A DNA stretch of 64,000 nt from CAZFVY01 sp964522665 (lineage in GTDB: Bacteria > Verrucomicrobiota > Verrucomicrobiia > Limisphaerales > CAZFVY01): the NCBI GenBank assembly GCA_964522665.1, contig CAZFVY010000019.1, positions 15,058 through 79,057 on the forward strand, in the 5' to 3' direction. The notes under the pieces were generated by a model. That model was not told the origin of the DNA. It worked only from the letters and a program-made list of their open reading frames with translations, and searched no databases. Shown one piece after another: positions 1 through 9,101 of the stretch (positions within the stretch are counted from its first letter, which is position 1; every line of letters starts with the position of its first letter). A program made the position numbers and the translations under genes.

Positions 1-582
1 GACCATTTCGACGCGGTGAGCGTGCTTTTCGCGGACCTCGTCGGGTTCACCACGCTCTCGCGCAGCATGCCGCCTCATCCGCTGGTCGAGTTGCTCAACG
101 ACCTGTTCGTCCGCTTCGACCAACTCGCCGCGCGGCATGGCGTTGAAAAGATCAAAACCATCGGCGATTGCTACATGGCCGTCTGCGGCGTGCCCGAAGC
201 GCGCGCCGACCACGCGTCCCAATTGGCGGAGATGGCGCTCGAGATGTCGGCCAGCCTGCGCGAATTCAACGAGGCGCGCGGCAGTTCGCTGAAAATCCGC
301 ATCGGCCTCAATTCCGGGCCAGTCGTCGCCGGCGTGATCGGCAGCAGCAAGTTCATCTACGATCTTTGGGGCGACACGGTCAATACCGCCAGCGGCATGG
401 AATCGACCGGCGTGCCCAGCCGCATCCAAGTTTCCGAATCCACGCAGCGGCTCCTGGAGACGGAATTCGACCTTGAGCCGCGGGGCGAAATCGAAGTCAA
501 AGGCAAAGCCCGCCAGCGCACCTGGTTTCTGGTAGGACGCAAGGGCAAAGGTCCGCCGCCGGGCGACCCATCGGCGGCGTAG
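1..582 (+). CDS. Class III adenylate cyclase, catalytic domain (5' truncated by window edge)
   Basis: This is the catalytic C-terminus of a class III nucleotidyl cyclase; the frame is open from base 1 and about 193 residues are present. The family forms cyclic AMP from ATP as a dimer. FADLVGFT carries the first metal aspartate (residue 12 of the fragment). KIKTIGDCYMAV supplies the lysine and IYDLWGD the aspartate that select adenine. VNTAS holds the catalytic asparagine. The arginine expected right after it (NTASRM in the family) is glycine here (NTASGM, codon GGC at 394-396), so turnover may be impaired. The N-terminal sensor part lies outside the window. It converges on the next gene. The family call is secure; activity is not. 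Confidence 0.93.
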   Translation, partial: DHFDAVSVLFADLVGFTTLSRSMPPHPLVELLNDLFVRFDQLAARHGVEKIKTIGDCYMAVCGVPEARADHASQLAEMALEMSASLREFNEARGSSLKIRIGLNSGPVVAGVIGSSKFIYDLWGDTVNTASGMESTGVPSRIQVSESTQRLLETEFDLEPRGEIEVKGKARQRTWFLVGRKGKGPPPGDPSAA

Positions 583-619
583 GCCGGGCGTTCAATATTT
601 ATGTCTCAGTTGCCCGGCC
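582..619. terminator. Possible hairpin between convergent genes
   Basis: An 8-bp perfect inverted repeat, GGCCGGGC at 582-589 and GCCCGGCC at 612-619, spans the junction of the convergent cyclase and glycoside hydrolase genes. There is no T-run and the loop is long (22 nt), so a terminator role is only a suggestion. Confidence 0.3.
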
Positions 620-2153
620 CATCGAGCACCAATACCCCCGCCGCCATTTTCGCGTCGCCTTTCAACTCGAGCGTGACCCGGCCGGAGCCGGCCGTCACCG
701 GCTTCGATTCACCAGTTACCGTGATCAGCGTGACTCGTTCGTGCCGGACCGCCAAATCCAGGACCGCGTCGCCGGTTCCGGCCAATGGCCAAATGATCCA
801 CACGTTCCCCTTCGCGGACGCGCCGCCGATGGGGTGGCGGAAAGCGGCAACTTTTCCGTGGCGAGCCGTAAGCTCCGGATTCGCCGGCAACAACGGGAAG
901 GGATTCGGCAGGGCCGACACATAGGCGCGAATCGCCAGCTGCTCCGCGGGAGTCGGGTCCATCACGGCCACTTTGCGAATGCCGGCGGCAAAGGCGCGGG
1001 TGAAAAACTGGAACCGCCAGGCGGCGCGGCGCCCGGCGGAAAGGACGCCGACGAAATCAAAGTTCCCTTCGGTGTGCCAGTATTCCCGTTTGCGCGGGTA
1101 GGTCAGACCCGGCGTGCGCTGTTCGGCCTGCTCGAACACCGCGCGGACGTCCGAAAAGACGTCGCCAATGGTGCGGACGCCCTCGTTAAAAGCGGAGTCG
1201 AGGCCTTCGTAATTGTGGAAACTGACCACGTCCGCGACCGGGCCAAGCGAGTACGGAACGCCGGCGGCGCGAAACGCGGGAGAGCCTGCCATCGCGGAGG
1301 CGTCGAGAGTTTGGGCCAGCCATTCCAGGCCATGTTTTCCGGCCGCCAGTCCCGGCCCAACGATCACCGCGAGCGGGTCCGCGGCCCGGAGGCTTCGCGC
1401 GGCAAGCGTGGCGAACTCGGCATAATCAGCAGCCTGGCCTTTCCAACTGGTGAAGTAGCCCTCCGGCTCATTGTCCAGTTCCCACGCGCGGACGCCATAG
1501 TGATCGCCCCAGCCTTGACTCCGCGCCAGGGTCCCGCCGGGGCGGTAGCGCTCGCCCAGCTTTCCGGCGAAAGCGGCCAGCGCGGCCATGTTGGCCGGCG
1601 CCGATTTGCCCGGCTCGCGCCGCCCCGCCCAAGCCGGCGGGCCGCCCGCGTTCCCGCCCACCACCGGGGCCTGCATCAGGATGTTCAATCCCCGCTCATG
1701 CGCGGCCACCACGAACGCGTCCAACTCCCGCCAGGCCGGCGGCACACCACGGCTCAAATCGACCGGCCCCTCCGGCTCGAGCGCCCGCCAATACACGCAC
1801 ATGAACGTCCAGCGCAACCCCATGGCGCGTTCAAGGTCCAGGTCACCGAGCTTCGAGCTGCCGAACATCCCGCCGCCCTTGCCGTCCCAGCTTCCGGTGT
1901 GACCGACGTAGGGAGAATCAAACCCGTCCAGCCCGCCCCCGAGCGATTCACTGGCGCCCGGCGCCGGAATCGGATCGGCCGCGCGGGTGTAAGATTTGGG
2001 CGTTCGGCTAATCATCAATAGAAGCAGCGCGAGGGCGACGGCGAACAACAAACACAATCCGCCGCAACCCCACGCGCAGCCCCGCGCCACGCGCCGCGCC
2101 AGCGACCGCCTAGTGGGCGCTGACCCCACATTCGGTGATGGTTCGTTAAGCAT
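606..2153 (-). CDS. Membrane-anchored glycoside hydrolase, GH5/GH39-like TIM barrel
   Basis: A 515-residue protein with an arginine-rich start, one strong hydrophobic segment (about residues 28-50) and then an extracytoplasmic barrel. WELDNEPEG near residue 224 is the clan-A pattern for the acid/base glutamate after an asparagine. YWHTEGNFDF near residue 361 fits the nucleophile glutamate on a later strand. The likely role is hydrolysis of a beta-linked glycan outside the cytoplasm; the substrate cannot be read from the sequence. It lies 45 bp downstream of the P-type ATPase gene on the same strand, so co-transcription is possible. The exact GH family is uncertain because I see only the active-site strands. 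Confidence 0.75.
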   Translation of the reverse strand: MLNEPSPNVGSAPTRRSLARRVARGCAWGCGGLCLLFAVALALLLLMISRTPKSYTRAADPIPAPGASESLGGGLDGFDSPYVGHTGSWDGKGGGMFGSSKLGDLDLERAMGLRWTFMCVYWRALEPEGPVDLSRGVPPAWRELDAFVVAAHERGLNILMQAPVVGGNAGGPPAWAGRREPGKSAPANMAALAAFAGKLGERYRPGGTLARSQGWGDHYGVRAWELDNEPEGYFTSWKGQAADYAEFATLAARSLRAADPLAVIVGPGLAAGKHGLEWLAQTLDASAMAGSPAFRAAGVPYSLGPVADVVSFHNYEGLDSAFNEGVRTIGDVFSDVRAVFEQAEQRTPGLTYPRKREYWHTEGNFDFVGVLSAGRRAAWRFQFFTRAFAAGIRKVAVMDPTPAEQLAIRAYVSALPNPFPLLPANPELTARHGKVAAFRHPIGGASAKGNVWIIWPLAGTGDAVLDLAVRHERVTLITVTGESKPVTAGSGRVTLELKGDAKMAAGVLVLDGPGN

Positions 2154-2169
2154 GAGTCGGAGCCAGCGT

Positions 2170-2183
2170 GGGTGAGCTCACCC
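2170..2183. promoter_or_regulatory. Perfect 14-bp palindrome between two minus-strand genes
   Basis: GGGTGAGCTCACCC reads the same on both strands. It sits between the stop of the ATPase gene and the start of the glycoside hydrolase gene, 17 bp before the latter's ATG. With no loop it suits a dimeric regulator's site better than a terminator. The function is inferred from symmetry and position only. Confidence 0.35.
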
Positions 2184-2198
2184 GATTTGCGTTACCTT

Positions 2199-4685
2199 TT
2201 AACCCGCGTGAACGCGCCATTTGGTGAGCGCTACTTTCAGCGCGTCGTTAACCACCAGGCATGAGACCATCGCGTAAGCGAAGATCGTCAGCGTCTGCCA
2301 CCCCGGCAACGGCGCCAGGCCGGGAAAGCCGACCGAGGCCAAGACCGTTCCCACGAGCGTCTCCGCCAGGAGCGCGCCGAGGAGGGTTTTGCTGGGCATT
2401 GTCTCCCAGAATCGCCGCCGTTCACGCGCGGAAACGATCGAGAACACGGCAAAGTAAAGCAGCGTGAGGAAACTGAACGTGTAAAGCGCCTCGTCTCGGG
2501 TGGCCAGACCAAACCATTTCCAGCTGGCCCAGAGCAGCAGCAGCGCCTCCGCGACCATGACGACGCCCAGCGCCACGGAGACCGTCAAGTACCCGCCGAT
2601 GTTCCAGGTCTCCGGCCGCCGGGAGGCTCGCACCCGGTCCGTGGCCAGGGAAATCTTCGCGAAGTCCGTCATGAACGTCAGCAGCAACATGGCAAAGGCG
2701 GAAACGACGAATTTGCCGGTCACCACGTACGCGATGGCAACGAACGCCGCCTTCAGAATCGTCCGGCTGATCTTGTTGATGATCCACGTCAAAATACGCT
2801 GATAAATCGTGCGCCCTTGTTCGACCAGCGTCACGATGTTGGTCAATCCGGGTTCGGTGAGGACGACGCTTGCGGCGCCCTTGGCCACATCGGTCGCCGT
2901 GCTGACCGCGATGCCCACCTCCGCCTCCCGCAGCGCGGGCGCGTCATTGACGCCATCGCCAGTCATGCCGGTGACGTGTCCCGCGCTCTGCAGATGTTCC
3001 ACCACCAAGTATTTGTCTTCCGGGTAAACCTCGGCCAAACCATCCGCCCCGGCCAGAAGATCGCCCGCCTCGGCGCGGTCCTGGGCGCCCGCTGCTTTGA
3101 TATCCGCCAGGCGCCGGATGTTCGGCAGCCCGACCTCGCGCGCAATTTCACTCGCGACGGCCAGCGCGTCACCGGTCAACATTTTCACCGAAACGCCCAG
3201 GTCGTGGAGCGCGGCGATGAGTTTCCGGGCGTCGGGGCGCGGGGGGTCACACAGCGTCACCAAGCCGAGCAAGATCAACGGGCCCGTCTCCGGGCCGCGC
3301 GCCACCGCCAGCGTCCGGAAACCCTTGAGCGCGGATTCGTTGACTTGTGACTCGAGCGCCGCAATCGCCGGCGGCGCCAGCCCGGCGGCCGCGGCGACGG
3401 TGCGCACGGCGCCTTTCATCACCCGCAGCCGCTGCCCGCTCTGCTCGACGACGGCTTCCGTCCGTCGGTTTTTCGCGTCGAAGGGCAGAAAGGAAACCGG
3501 CGTGAAGGCGGGCAAAGCGTCGAAGAGGTGGCGCTCGCGGGCCGAGGCCAGAAACGCGAGGTCAATGGGATCTTGATTCGCTTCCTGCGACGCGACCGCG
3601 CCGGCGAACAAGACGTCGGCGTCGGTGGCCGGGCCGCTGGGGATGACGCCCGTGACGACCAACCTATTCATGGTGACCGTGCCGGTTTTGTCCACGCAGA
3701 GGACGTCCATCGTGGCGGCGTCTTCGGCGGCGCTCAGGCGCGTCACCAAGACGCCCTGTTTCGCCAGCTCCTTCGAGCCGACCGCCATGCTGACCGTGAA
3801 CATGACCGGGAGGGCGACCGGAACCGCGCTCATCAAGAGGACGAGCACCAGCGGAATCATCTGCGCCAGCGGATCGCCGCGGACCAGCGAAAGCGCGACC
3901 ACGACGCTCAGCAGCACGCCGACGATCACGAACAGCCAGCGAACGACCTTGGCCACGACGGTTTCGATGTGCATTTTCGGGCGCGCTTGGTCCACCAATT
4001 CGGTGGTCCGGCCGAAGTAGGTCTTGGCGCCGGTCAGGATGACGACGCCGTTGCCCTCGCCGCGGCGAACCACCGATCCCGACGAAAGAGCTTCGCCGGG
4101 CGCCTTTTCCACCTCGTTCGATTCCCCCGTGAGCGCCGACTGGTCAACGCTCAGCGTACCGCTCAGGAGCTTGAGGTCAGCCGGGATGAAGTCACCGGCC
4201 CGCACGCGCACGATGTCGCCGGGAACCAGCTCGCGGGCGGGAATGACCCGCCAGCGCGCCTCGCGCCGGACGCGCGCGCTGACTTGCAGCCTTCGCCGCA
4301 ACGTTTCCACGACACCGGCGGCCCGACGCTCCTGCAGGAAGCTCAACACGGCGTTGATGACCAGCAGCGCGCCCACCACGGCGAGGTCGGAATATTTTCC
4401 GAGCGCCGCCGAGAGGGCCATGATCAGCTCAAGCATCCAGGCCGACAGGCCCCAAAACTTGGCGAGAAACAGCCGCGCCGGATGGGTCTTGGCGGGCAGC
4501 GTCTCGTTGAAGCCGTGCTCCTTTCGACGCGCCCCAACCTCGGCGTCCGTCAAACCGGTTTCGACGTTCACGAGGAGGGCCTCGACGGCGTCCTCGGCCG
4601 ACCCCGCGGCGATCGCGGGCGCCGGCGCGGCTGCCGGCCCGGCCGACGGGGCCGAGGCGACCGACTTATTCGTGACCTTTCCCAT
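2199..4685 (-). CDS. P-type ATPase, P3A (plasma-membrane H+-ATPase) type
   Basis: An 828-residue ion pump of the inner membrane that couples ATP hydrolysis to cation, probably proton, export. It shows the complete P-type series: cation ATPase N-terminal domain (residues 25-95), actuator loop with LTGES (about 185), phosphorylated aspartate in DKTGT (about 331), nucleotide-binding domain, hinge TGDGVNDAPAL (about 573), and a final block of four to six membrane helices. The length and lack of N-terminal metal-binding CxxC fit P3A rather than heavy-metal or Ca2+ pumps, whose extra C-terminal domain is missing. An alanine/proline-rich stretch precedes the first domain. No cytoplasmic partner is encoded nearby. 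Substrate is assigned by family resemblance. Confidence 0.9.
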   Translation of the reverse strand: MGKVTNKSVASAPSAGPAAAPAPAIAAGSAEDAVEALLVNVETGLTDAEVGARRKEHGFNETLPAKTHPARLFLAKFWGLSAWMLELIMALSAALGKYSDLAVVGALLVINAVLSFLQERRAAGVVETLRRRLQVSARVRREARWRVIPARELVPGDIVRVRAGDFIPADLKLLSGTLSVDQSALTGESNEVEKAPGEALSSGSVVRRGEGNGVVILTGAKTYFGRTTELVDQARPKMHIETVVAKVVRWLFVIVGVLLSVVVALSLVRGDPLAQMIPLVLVLLMSAVPVALPVMFTVSMAVGSKELAKQGVLVTRLSAAEDAATMDVLCVDKTGTVTMNRLVVTGVIPSGPATDADVLFAGAVASQEANQDPIDLAFLASARERHLFDALPAFTPVSFLPFDAKNRRTEAVVEQSGQRLRVMKGAVRTVAAAAGLAPPAIAALESQVNESALKGFRTLAVARGPETGPLILLGLVTLCDPPRPDARKLIAALHDLGVSVKMLTGDALAVASEIAREVGLPNIRRLADIKAAGAQDRAEAGDLLAGADGLAEVYPEDKYLVVEHLQSAGHVTGMTGDGVNDAPALREAEVGIAVSTATDVAKGAASVVLTEPGLTNIVTLVEQGRTIYQRILTWIINKISRTILKAAFVAIAYVVTGKFVVSAFAMLLLTFMTDFAKISLATDRVRASRRPETWNIGGYLTVSVALGVVMVAEALLLLWASWKWFGLATRDEALYTFSFLTLLYFAVFSIVSARERRRFWETMPSKTLLGALLAETLVGTVLASVGFPGLAPLPGWQTLTIFAYAMVSCLVVNDALKVALTKWRVHAG

Positions 4686-4918
4686 ACTGAGAAGAAGCTA
4701 GTCAATCAGCTATGCGCCGGCTCCGCCATGATCTTAATGGTCGCGTCCGGCGTCCGCGCGACCTCGGCGGCGGCCCGCGTGGAGACACCATCAGCCGCGT
4801 GGTCGCGACGGATTCAACTCTCGGCGCTTCGCCAAGGCTTGCGGAGTCACGCTCGCCGGCGGGAGTCGAGGGCCTCCGTGATTTTGAAACGGCCGCCTAA
4901 TCTTACGCGGTCACCTTG

Positions 4919-5104
4919 ATCGGTAATCTCCGCGCAGGTGGGAACGGGCTTTTCGATCATGCTCTCCAGGAGATGGATCGCCACGATTACCGGCCGGCCG
5001 ACCCGGAGGCACGATTTGACGATTTTCCGCTGAATGATCGGCAGCTCCTCCTAGGGGCATTCGATCCCCAAGTCGCCCCGCGCCACCATGATCGCGTCGG
5101 CCTC
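4919..5104 (-). pseudogene. Pyruvate kinase remnant with in-frame stop
   Basis: Read on the minus strand, this stretch gives EADAIMVARGDLGIECP, a TAG stop at 5053-5051, then EELPIIQRKIVKSCLRVGRP, and further on HLLESMIEKPVPT and AEITD, all in one frame. These are consecutive conserved segments of the pyruvate kinase barrel, including the MVARGDLG metal-site loop and the ESMI-PTRAE loop. Only about 60 codons of a normally 450-500-residue enzyme remain. The ESMIE arginine (PTRAE) has become cysteine (PTCAE). Homology ends abruptly on both sides, and the following sequence (to about 4700) is not recognisable. The relic lies between the ATPase and permease genes and cannot make an enzyme. Confidence 0.85.
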
Positions 5105-5150
5105 ACGCTTCCGGGCAGTTGTCAATACTAAGAACCGACCCCTTTGGCTT

Positions 5151-7673
5151 TCAATCGTGTCGCAACGCCACCGTCGGGTCCACGGCCGCCGCGCGGCGGG
5201 CGGGGCCGAGACTGGCGGCCAGCGACGTGACCAACAGAATCGCCGGCGCGGCGCAGTAGGCAATGGGATCGACGCCGGGCAGGTCGTAAAGCAGACGCCC
5301 CGCCAACCGGCCGACCGCGAGCGCCAGCAGCAGGCCCACGCCCAATCCCAGCCCGGTGAGCGAGGCCGATTCGCGCAGGATCATGGCGACCACGTCCCGA
5401 ACGTTCGCTCCCAGCGCCATCCTGATCCCGATTTCACGCGTGCGGCAGGCCACGGAATAGGCCTTCAGGCCGTAAACGCCGAGCATGCTCAGCAGCAGCG
5501 CCAGCACGCCAAATCCGCCAAAGAGGAACGAGCCGAGCCGGACGATGCTCACCGCCGGCCCGCGACGGTGCATCTCGGTCAACGTTCTCACTTCGGTCAC
5601 CGGAATTCGCGGATCAAGCCGCCGCAACTCGCGGGCGGCGGCGGTCATCAGAGCCTTCGAATCCACCCCGGGAGCGACGCGCACGTGCAGTCTTACCCGC
5701 GTTTGAAAGTCCTGGCCGAATGGCACATACACGTTCGCCGGAATCCCTTTTTCGAAAAGCTCCCAACGCACCGCGGACGTGACGCCGACGACGGTGAATT
5801 TGATCGGGCCGCCGTCCCGCCAAAAGCCGGGAATCTCCAGCCGCCGCCCCACCGCGGCGCCATCCGGCCACAGTTGGTCCGCGAGATTCTGGCTGATGAT
5901 CGCAACCGGCGGCGCATTGGTGGTCTCGACTTCGCGCCGCTCGAATTCCCGGCCTTGCCGCAAAGGAATCCCCAGGGTCCGAAAATAATCCGCGCCGATG
6001 ACGTTGTAGTTCGCCATGACCGCCTGGCTGTCAACCGCCCGGGATCGCGCTTTGCCCGGGAGGCCGCCGACGGGCGCCACCGGGCGGGACCAGGAGCCGT
6101 CGCCGAACGGAACGCCCATCGCGGAACTGACCGCTTCGACCCCCGGAAACACGGAGAGACGTTCGAGGGCGCGGGTCACGAATTCCCGCATGCGCGCCTC
6201 GGGGATGCCGCCCAGGTTCTGGTCGAGGGTCAAATAGAAGTTGGCGCCAAACTCGAAGCCCGGGTTGGCGTCGGCCGCGCGGATCGCGCTCCGGCTGAAG
6301 AGCGCCGCGGAAACCAGGAGCGCCAGGGCGAGCGCGATCTGCCCGGCGGCCAACGTCTCCCGCGCCCCAAAGCGGCGCCAAATCGCGCCCGGTCCCGCGT
6401 CGCCGGCGCTGCGTTTCAAATCATCATTCACGTCGAGCCGGGCCAGCTTCCAAGCCGGTCCGAGGGCGAACGCGACGGTCGCCAGGCCGCTGAGTCCCAG
6501 GAGAACGATCAGCGTCCGCCAGTCCGGGCTGGCGTCAAACTCGGGCAGGTATTCCCGCGCGCCAACGCCCGAGTAAACGAACGCCGTGACCAGACTGGTC
6601 GCCCACGTCGAGATCAATAGCCCCGCGGCGGCTCCCATGACGGCCAGCAGCAGGCCCTCGGTGAGCAATTGGGCCAGGATGCGCCTCCGCGCGGCGCCGA
6701 GCGCCAGCCGGATCGCGATTTCCTTTCGCCGCGCCGCGCCTTGCGCCAAGAGCATGTTCGCGAGATTCAAGCAGGCGATGATCAGCACGAGCGCGGCCAA
6801 GCCGGCCGCAAAACCGGCGGCGGGCGCCAACCCGTCCGCCTCGCCGGTCGGCCGGCTGCTCATGCCGAAACGTGGCGGCGCCGCGCACACGAGCGTTCGT
6901 GGCTTCGGGTCGGCCGGGTCCGAAAATTCGAACCGCCGGTTCAAGTTCGCCAGCGGCACGGCGGCTTGGGCCGGCGTGAGACCCGGTTTCAGGCGAGCCA
7001 TCAGCATGAATTGACGCACCGTGCGGCTCGCCAGGATATCCGACGCCGGCTGGCCCGGGACGGAAAACAAAACGTTGGCCATCGCCAAGGGCAGAAACAC
7101 CTGCGGTGACATCATCTGCGCGCCGGTGAATCCGGCGGGCATGACGCCGATCACCGTCACCGCGCCCCGGGCCAGTTCCAGCTTCCGGCCCACGATGGCG
7201 GGATCGCCGCCGAGCCGGAGCCAGAAGTCGTGGGTCAGCACGGCCACCGGCGTCCCGGATGTTTCCTCCTCGGGCAGAAACGTCCGCCCCAGCGCCGGGG
7301 CCACCCCCAGCCCCTGGAAATAGTTGGCGCTGACCAGCGAGGCGGCGGCTCGTTCGGTGAACTCGCCCGTCAACCCCACCGACGCGGTCGCCACGGCAAA
7401 CAACTCGGAGAACGCCGCCGCTTGCCCCGACCGCAGATCGACGAAGTCCGGATACGAAAAAAAGTTGAACTCGTCGGGATTCTGCCGGTCGTGCTGAAAC
7501 ACGCCCACCAGGCGCTCGGGATGGGGCACGCGGATCGGTTTGACGAGAATGGCGTTGATCAGCGAGAAGATCGTGGCGTTGACCCCGGTTCCAAGACTCA
7601 GGACCAGGACGGCGATCGCCGTAAAGGCCGGCTGGCGACCTAATTGTCGGAACGCAAAACGAAGATCGTTCAT
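5151..7673 (-). CDS. Orphan duplicated ABC permease (ADOP, MacB/FtsX type)
   Basis: An 840-residue inner-membrane protein with the acidobacterial duplicated orphan permease plan: a short MNDLRFAFRQL start, first transmembrane helix, a MacB-type periplasmic domain, three helices, then a second periplasmic domain and three more helices. Each half ends in an FtsX core; the second shows the conserved TREIGIRMALGA loop and the first RKEIAIRLALGAARR. The ATG at 7673 fits the family's usual start better than the upstream GTG at 7694. No ATP-binding subunit is adjacent, which is the normal state of these orphans; they may borrow one or act in envelope remodelling. Substrate unknown. Confidence 0.9.
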   Translation of the reverse strand: MNDLRFAFRQLGRQPAFTAIAVLVLSLGTGVNATIFSLINAILVKPIRVPHPERLVGVFQHDRQNPDEFNFFSYPDFVDLRSGQAAAFSELFAVATASVGLTGEFTERAAASLVSANYFQGLGVAPALGRTFLPEEETSGTPVAVLTHDFWLRLGGDPAIVGRKLELARGAVTVIGVMPAGFTGAQMMSPQVFLPLAMANVLFSVPGQPASDILASRTVRQFMLMARLKPGLTPAQAAVPLANLNRRFEFSDPADPKPRTLVCAAPPRFGMSSRPTGEADGLAPAAGFAAGLAALVLIIACLNLANMLLAQGAARRKEIAIRLALGAARRRILAQLLTEGLLLAVMGAAAGLLISTWATSLVTAFVYSGVGAREYLPEFDASPDWRTLIVLLGLSGLATVAFALGPAWKLARLDVNDDLKRSAGDAGPGAIWRRFGARETLAAGQIALALALLVSAALFSRSAIRAADANPGFEFGANFYLTLDQNLGGIPEARMREFVTRALERLSVFPGVEAVSSAMGVPFGDGSWSRPVAPVGGLPGKARSRAVDSQAVMANYNVIGADYFRTLGIPLRQGREFERREVETTNAPPVAIISQNLADQLWPDGAAVGRRLEIPGFWRDGGPIKFTVVGVTSAVRWELFEKGIPANVYVPFGQDFQTRVRLHVRVAPGVDSKALMTAAARELRRLDPRIPVTEVRTLTEMHRRGPAVSIVRLGSFLFGGFGVLALLLSMLGVYGLKAYSVACRTREIGIRMALGANVRDVVAMILRESASLTGLGLGVGLLLALAVGRLAGRLLYDLPGVDPIAYCAAPAILLVTSLAASLGPARRAAAVDPTVALRHD

Positions 7674-8088
7674 AAGATGTCCAGTTCGGCTCACAGAATA
7701 GCAACCGACGCGCCAAGTTCAGTCAGATCGCGAGAAAACCCGCCAACCCCATCAGTCTAAACCGTCAACGCGCGACGCCCCGATCAGCCGACAACCGCCT
7801 CTCATTTCCGCGGTCGGGATTTCGGCGTCCCGCAAATGGGACAGCGCCGTCGAGCGCAAGTCCAGTCGCCCGGTGCGCCGTGGCAAACGCCTTGAAGGCA
7901 AATGCGCCGCGCCGACGACGAACAATACTCGATCGCTTGAGCCATCCCGCCCACGTTGCCGCGTGCCGCCCAACAGCCTTCGGGGCCTGAAGTATTGGCT
8001 TTTCAAGCCCGTAATCGAGGTCGCGTCCGTTCGGGTGGGCAATCTGGGCCACCTCTTAGTCCCTTCTAAGAATCGAGAAGGGCACGCC
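7674..8088. other. Intergenic stretch without a supported gene
   Basis: A 95-codon open frame on the minus strand (7765-8052) and a plus-strand frame overlap here. Neither has a recognisable domain, a good ribosome site or a plausible composition (very arginine-rich). A small GTCCC-gcaaat-GGGAC hairpin is visible near 7830. I see no gene. Confidence 0.4.
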
Positions 8089-8799
8089 TCACCAAAACGG
8101 GTGCGCCGTGATCGATTGTCTTGGCGGCAAGCCGCCGAGCCAATTCGCGACCGTGGCGGCCAGCCAGGCTCCGGTGAACGCCAAGCCGACCATCAGCGTG
8201 ATCACCGCTGGGAACCGGAGGCAATGCGTTGATTTCGTCGGTGATTGAAAGTGGTGCATCACCGGCGCCAGCGCGAGTCCGGCCGCGGACCCGTGGACGG
8301 CGAAGACGTAGAGCGCGAATAACGCCGCGAGCGGCGGGTTGCTGGGGGCCAGCTTGAGGATCATCCGGGCGACGGCGCCGAGTTGCTCAAAGAATATCCC
8401 TTGCAGCCCGGTGACCACAAACGCCTCCGCCACGCTAAACCGAAACCAGATAAACGCGACGCGCCACGCGACCGCCCAGCCGCCGTAAAAGCCGATCCCC
8501 AGGATCAGATCGGCGATCAGTTGCGGATGGAACACCGCCGGTTGGGGAGCGGCTTTCAGGTAATTGTTCAGCCACGCCAAGGTTTCCGTCAACGAACCGG
8601 AGACCAGGAAGCAGAGGAAAAGCTTCACCTCCACCGAGATTTTTACGCGATCAAAGACGCCGCCGATTCGAGCTCGCCAACGGCAAACGACCACGAACGT
8701 CGTGTAGATCAGCAGCATCGGGTCGGCGGGCCTGCCGAACAGACCGAGCAACGGCAGCAGGCCGCTCAGCGCCAGCCAAAACGACTGAGCGGAGGTCAT
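8089..8799 (-). CDS. Multi-pass inner-membrane protein of unknown function
   Basis: A 236-residue hydrophobic protein with about six or seven membrane helices (roughly residues 5-22, 27-45, 58-78, 90-115, 120-145, 155-182 and 195-222). The loops are short and carry few charges. I recognise no motif. The helix pattern resembles an energy-coupling or transport membrane subunit, but no ATPase or substrate-binding gene is next to it. It is transcribed away from the secreted hydrolase at 9346. The ATG at 8799 is the only good start. Function is not assigned. Confidence 0.7.
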   Translation of the reverse strand: MTSAQSFWLALSGLLPLLGLFGRPADPMLLIYTTFVVVCRWRARIGGVFDRVKISVEVKLFLCFLVSGSLTETLAWLNNYLKAAPQPAVFHPQLIADLILGIGFYGGWAVAWRVAFIWFRFSVAEAFVVTGLQGIFFEQLGAVARMILKLAPSNPPLAALFALYVFAVHGSAAGLALAPVMHHFQSPTKSTHCLRFPAVITLMVGLAFTGAWLAATVANWLGGLPPRQSITAHPFW

Positions 8800-8944
8800 C
8801 GCACGAAAAGAACGGCGCGCTCGTCGCCCAGACGAAAAGGAGGCGGTTCGGATTTAACCTGATCCGTTCGGGGTTTCATGCGGCAAAAGTAGAGGTTACC
8901 CGGAAAACTACAATCTTCAGGCGGACGCAAACTTGCGCAACGGG

Positions 8945-8971
8945 CCGCAACTTAGGGTTGTTGCGGTTTTT
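8945..8971 (+). terminator. Terminator-like hairpin with T-run
   Basis: CCGCAAC (8945-8951), an 8-nt loop and GTTGCGG (8960-8966) form a perfect 7-bp stem followed by five T. It has the form of a Rho-independent terminator on the plus strand, yet no plus-strand gene ends here. It may end a leader or small transcript, or simply belong to the repeat in which it lies. Confidence 0.45.
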
Positions 8972-9101
8972 GGCATCGTAGGTTGCGGTGAAAGGTGAAT
9001 CGGTCCCGGCCTTGCAGACCGGAACAATTTCAAAAACAGGCCGATTTCCTGGGATTCCGCTTCGCTCCTCCCCAAGGCCGTCCCATCACGCGCTTTCCGC
9101 C
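8945..9101. repeat. Dispersed intergenic repeat, copy A
   Basis: This stretch matches 58718-58870 over about 155 bp with moderate divergence. Shared blocks include the ACTTAG start, TTGCGG-TTTTGG, CGGTCCCGG-CTT-CAGACCGGAACAA, TTTCCTGGGA-TTCGCTTCGCTCC and CCCATCACG. Both copies hold small internal inverted repeats around GACCGG and CCTGGGA. Both lie in non-coding DNA upstream of secreted hydrolase genes. No coding potential is seen. The remainder of this 8800-9345 gap is featureless. Confidence 0.75.

Noticed and set aside
7765..8052. A 95-codon minus-strand frame between the permease and the membrane-protein gene.
   Set aside because: Arginine-rich, no domain, several competing frames, no good start signal.
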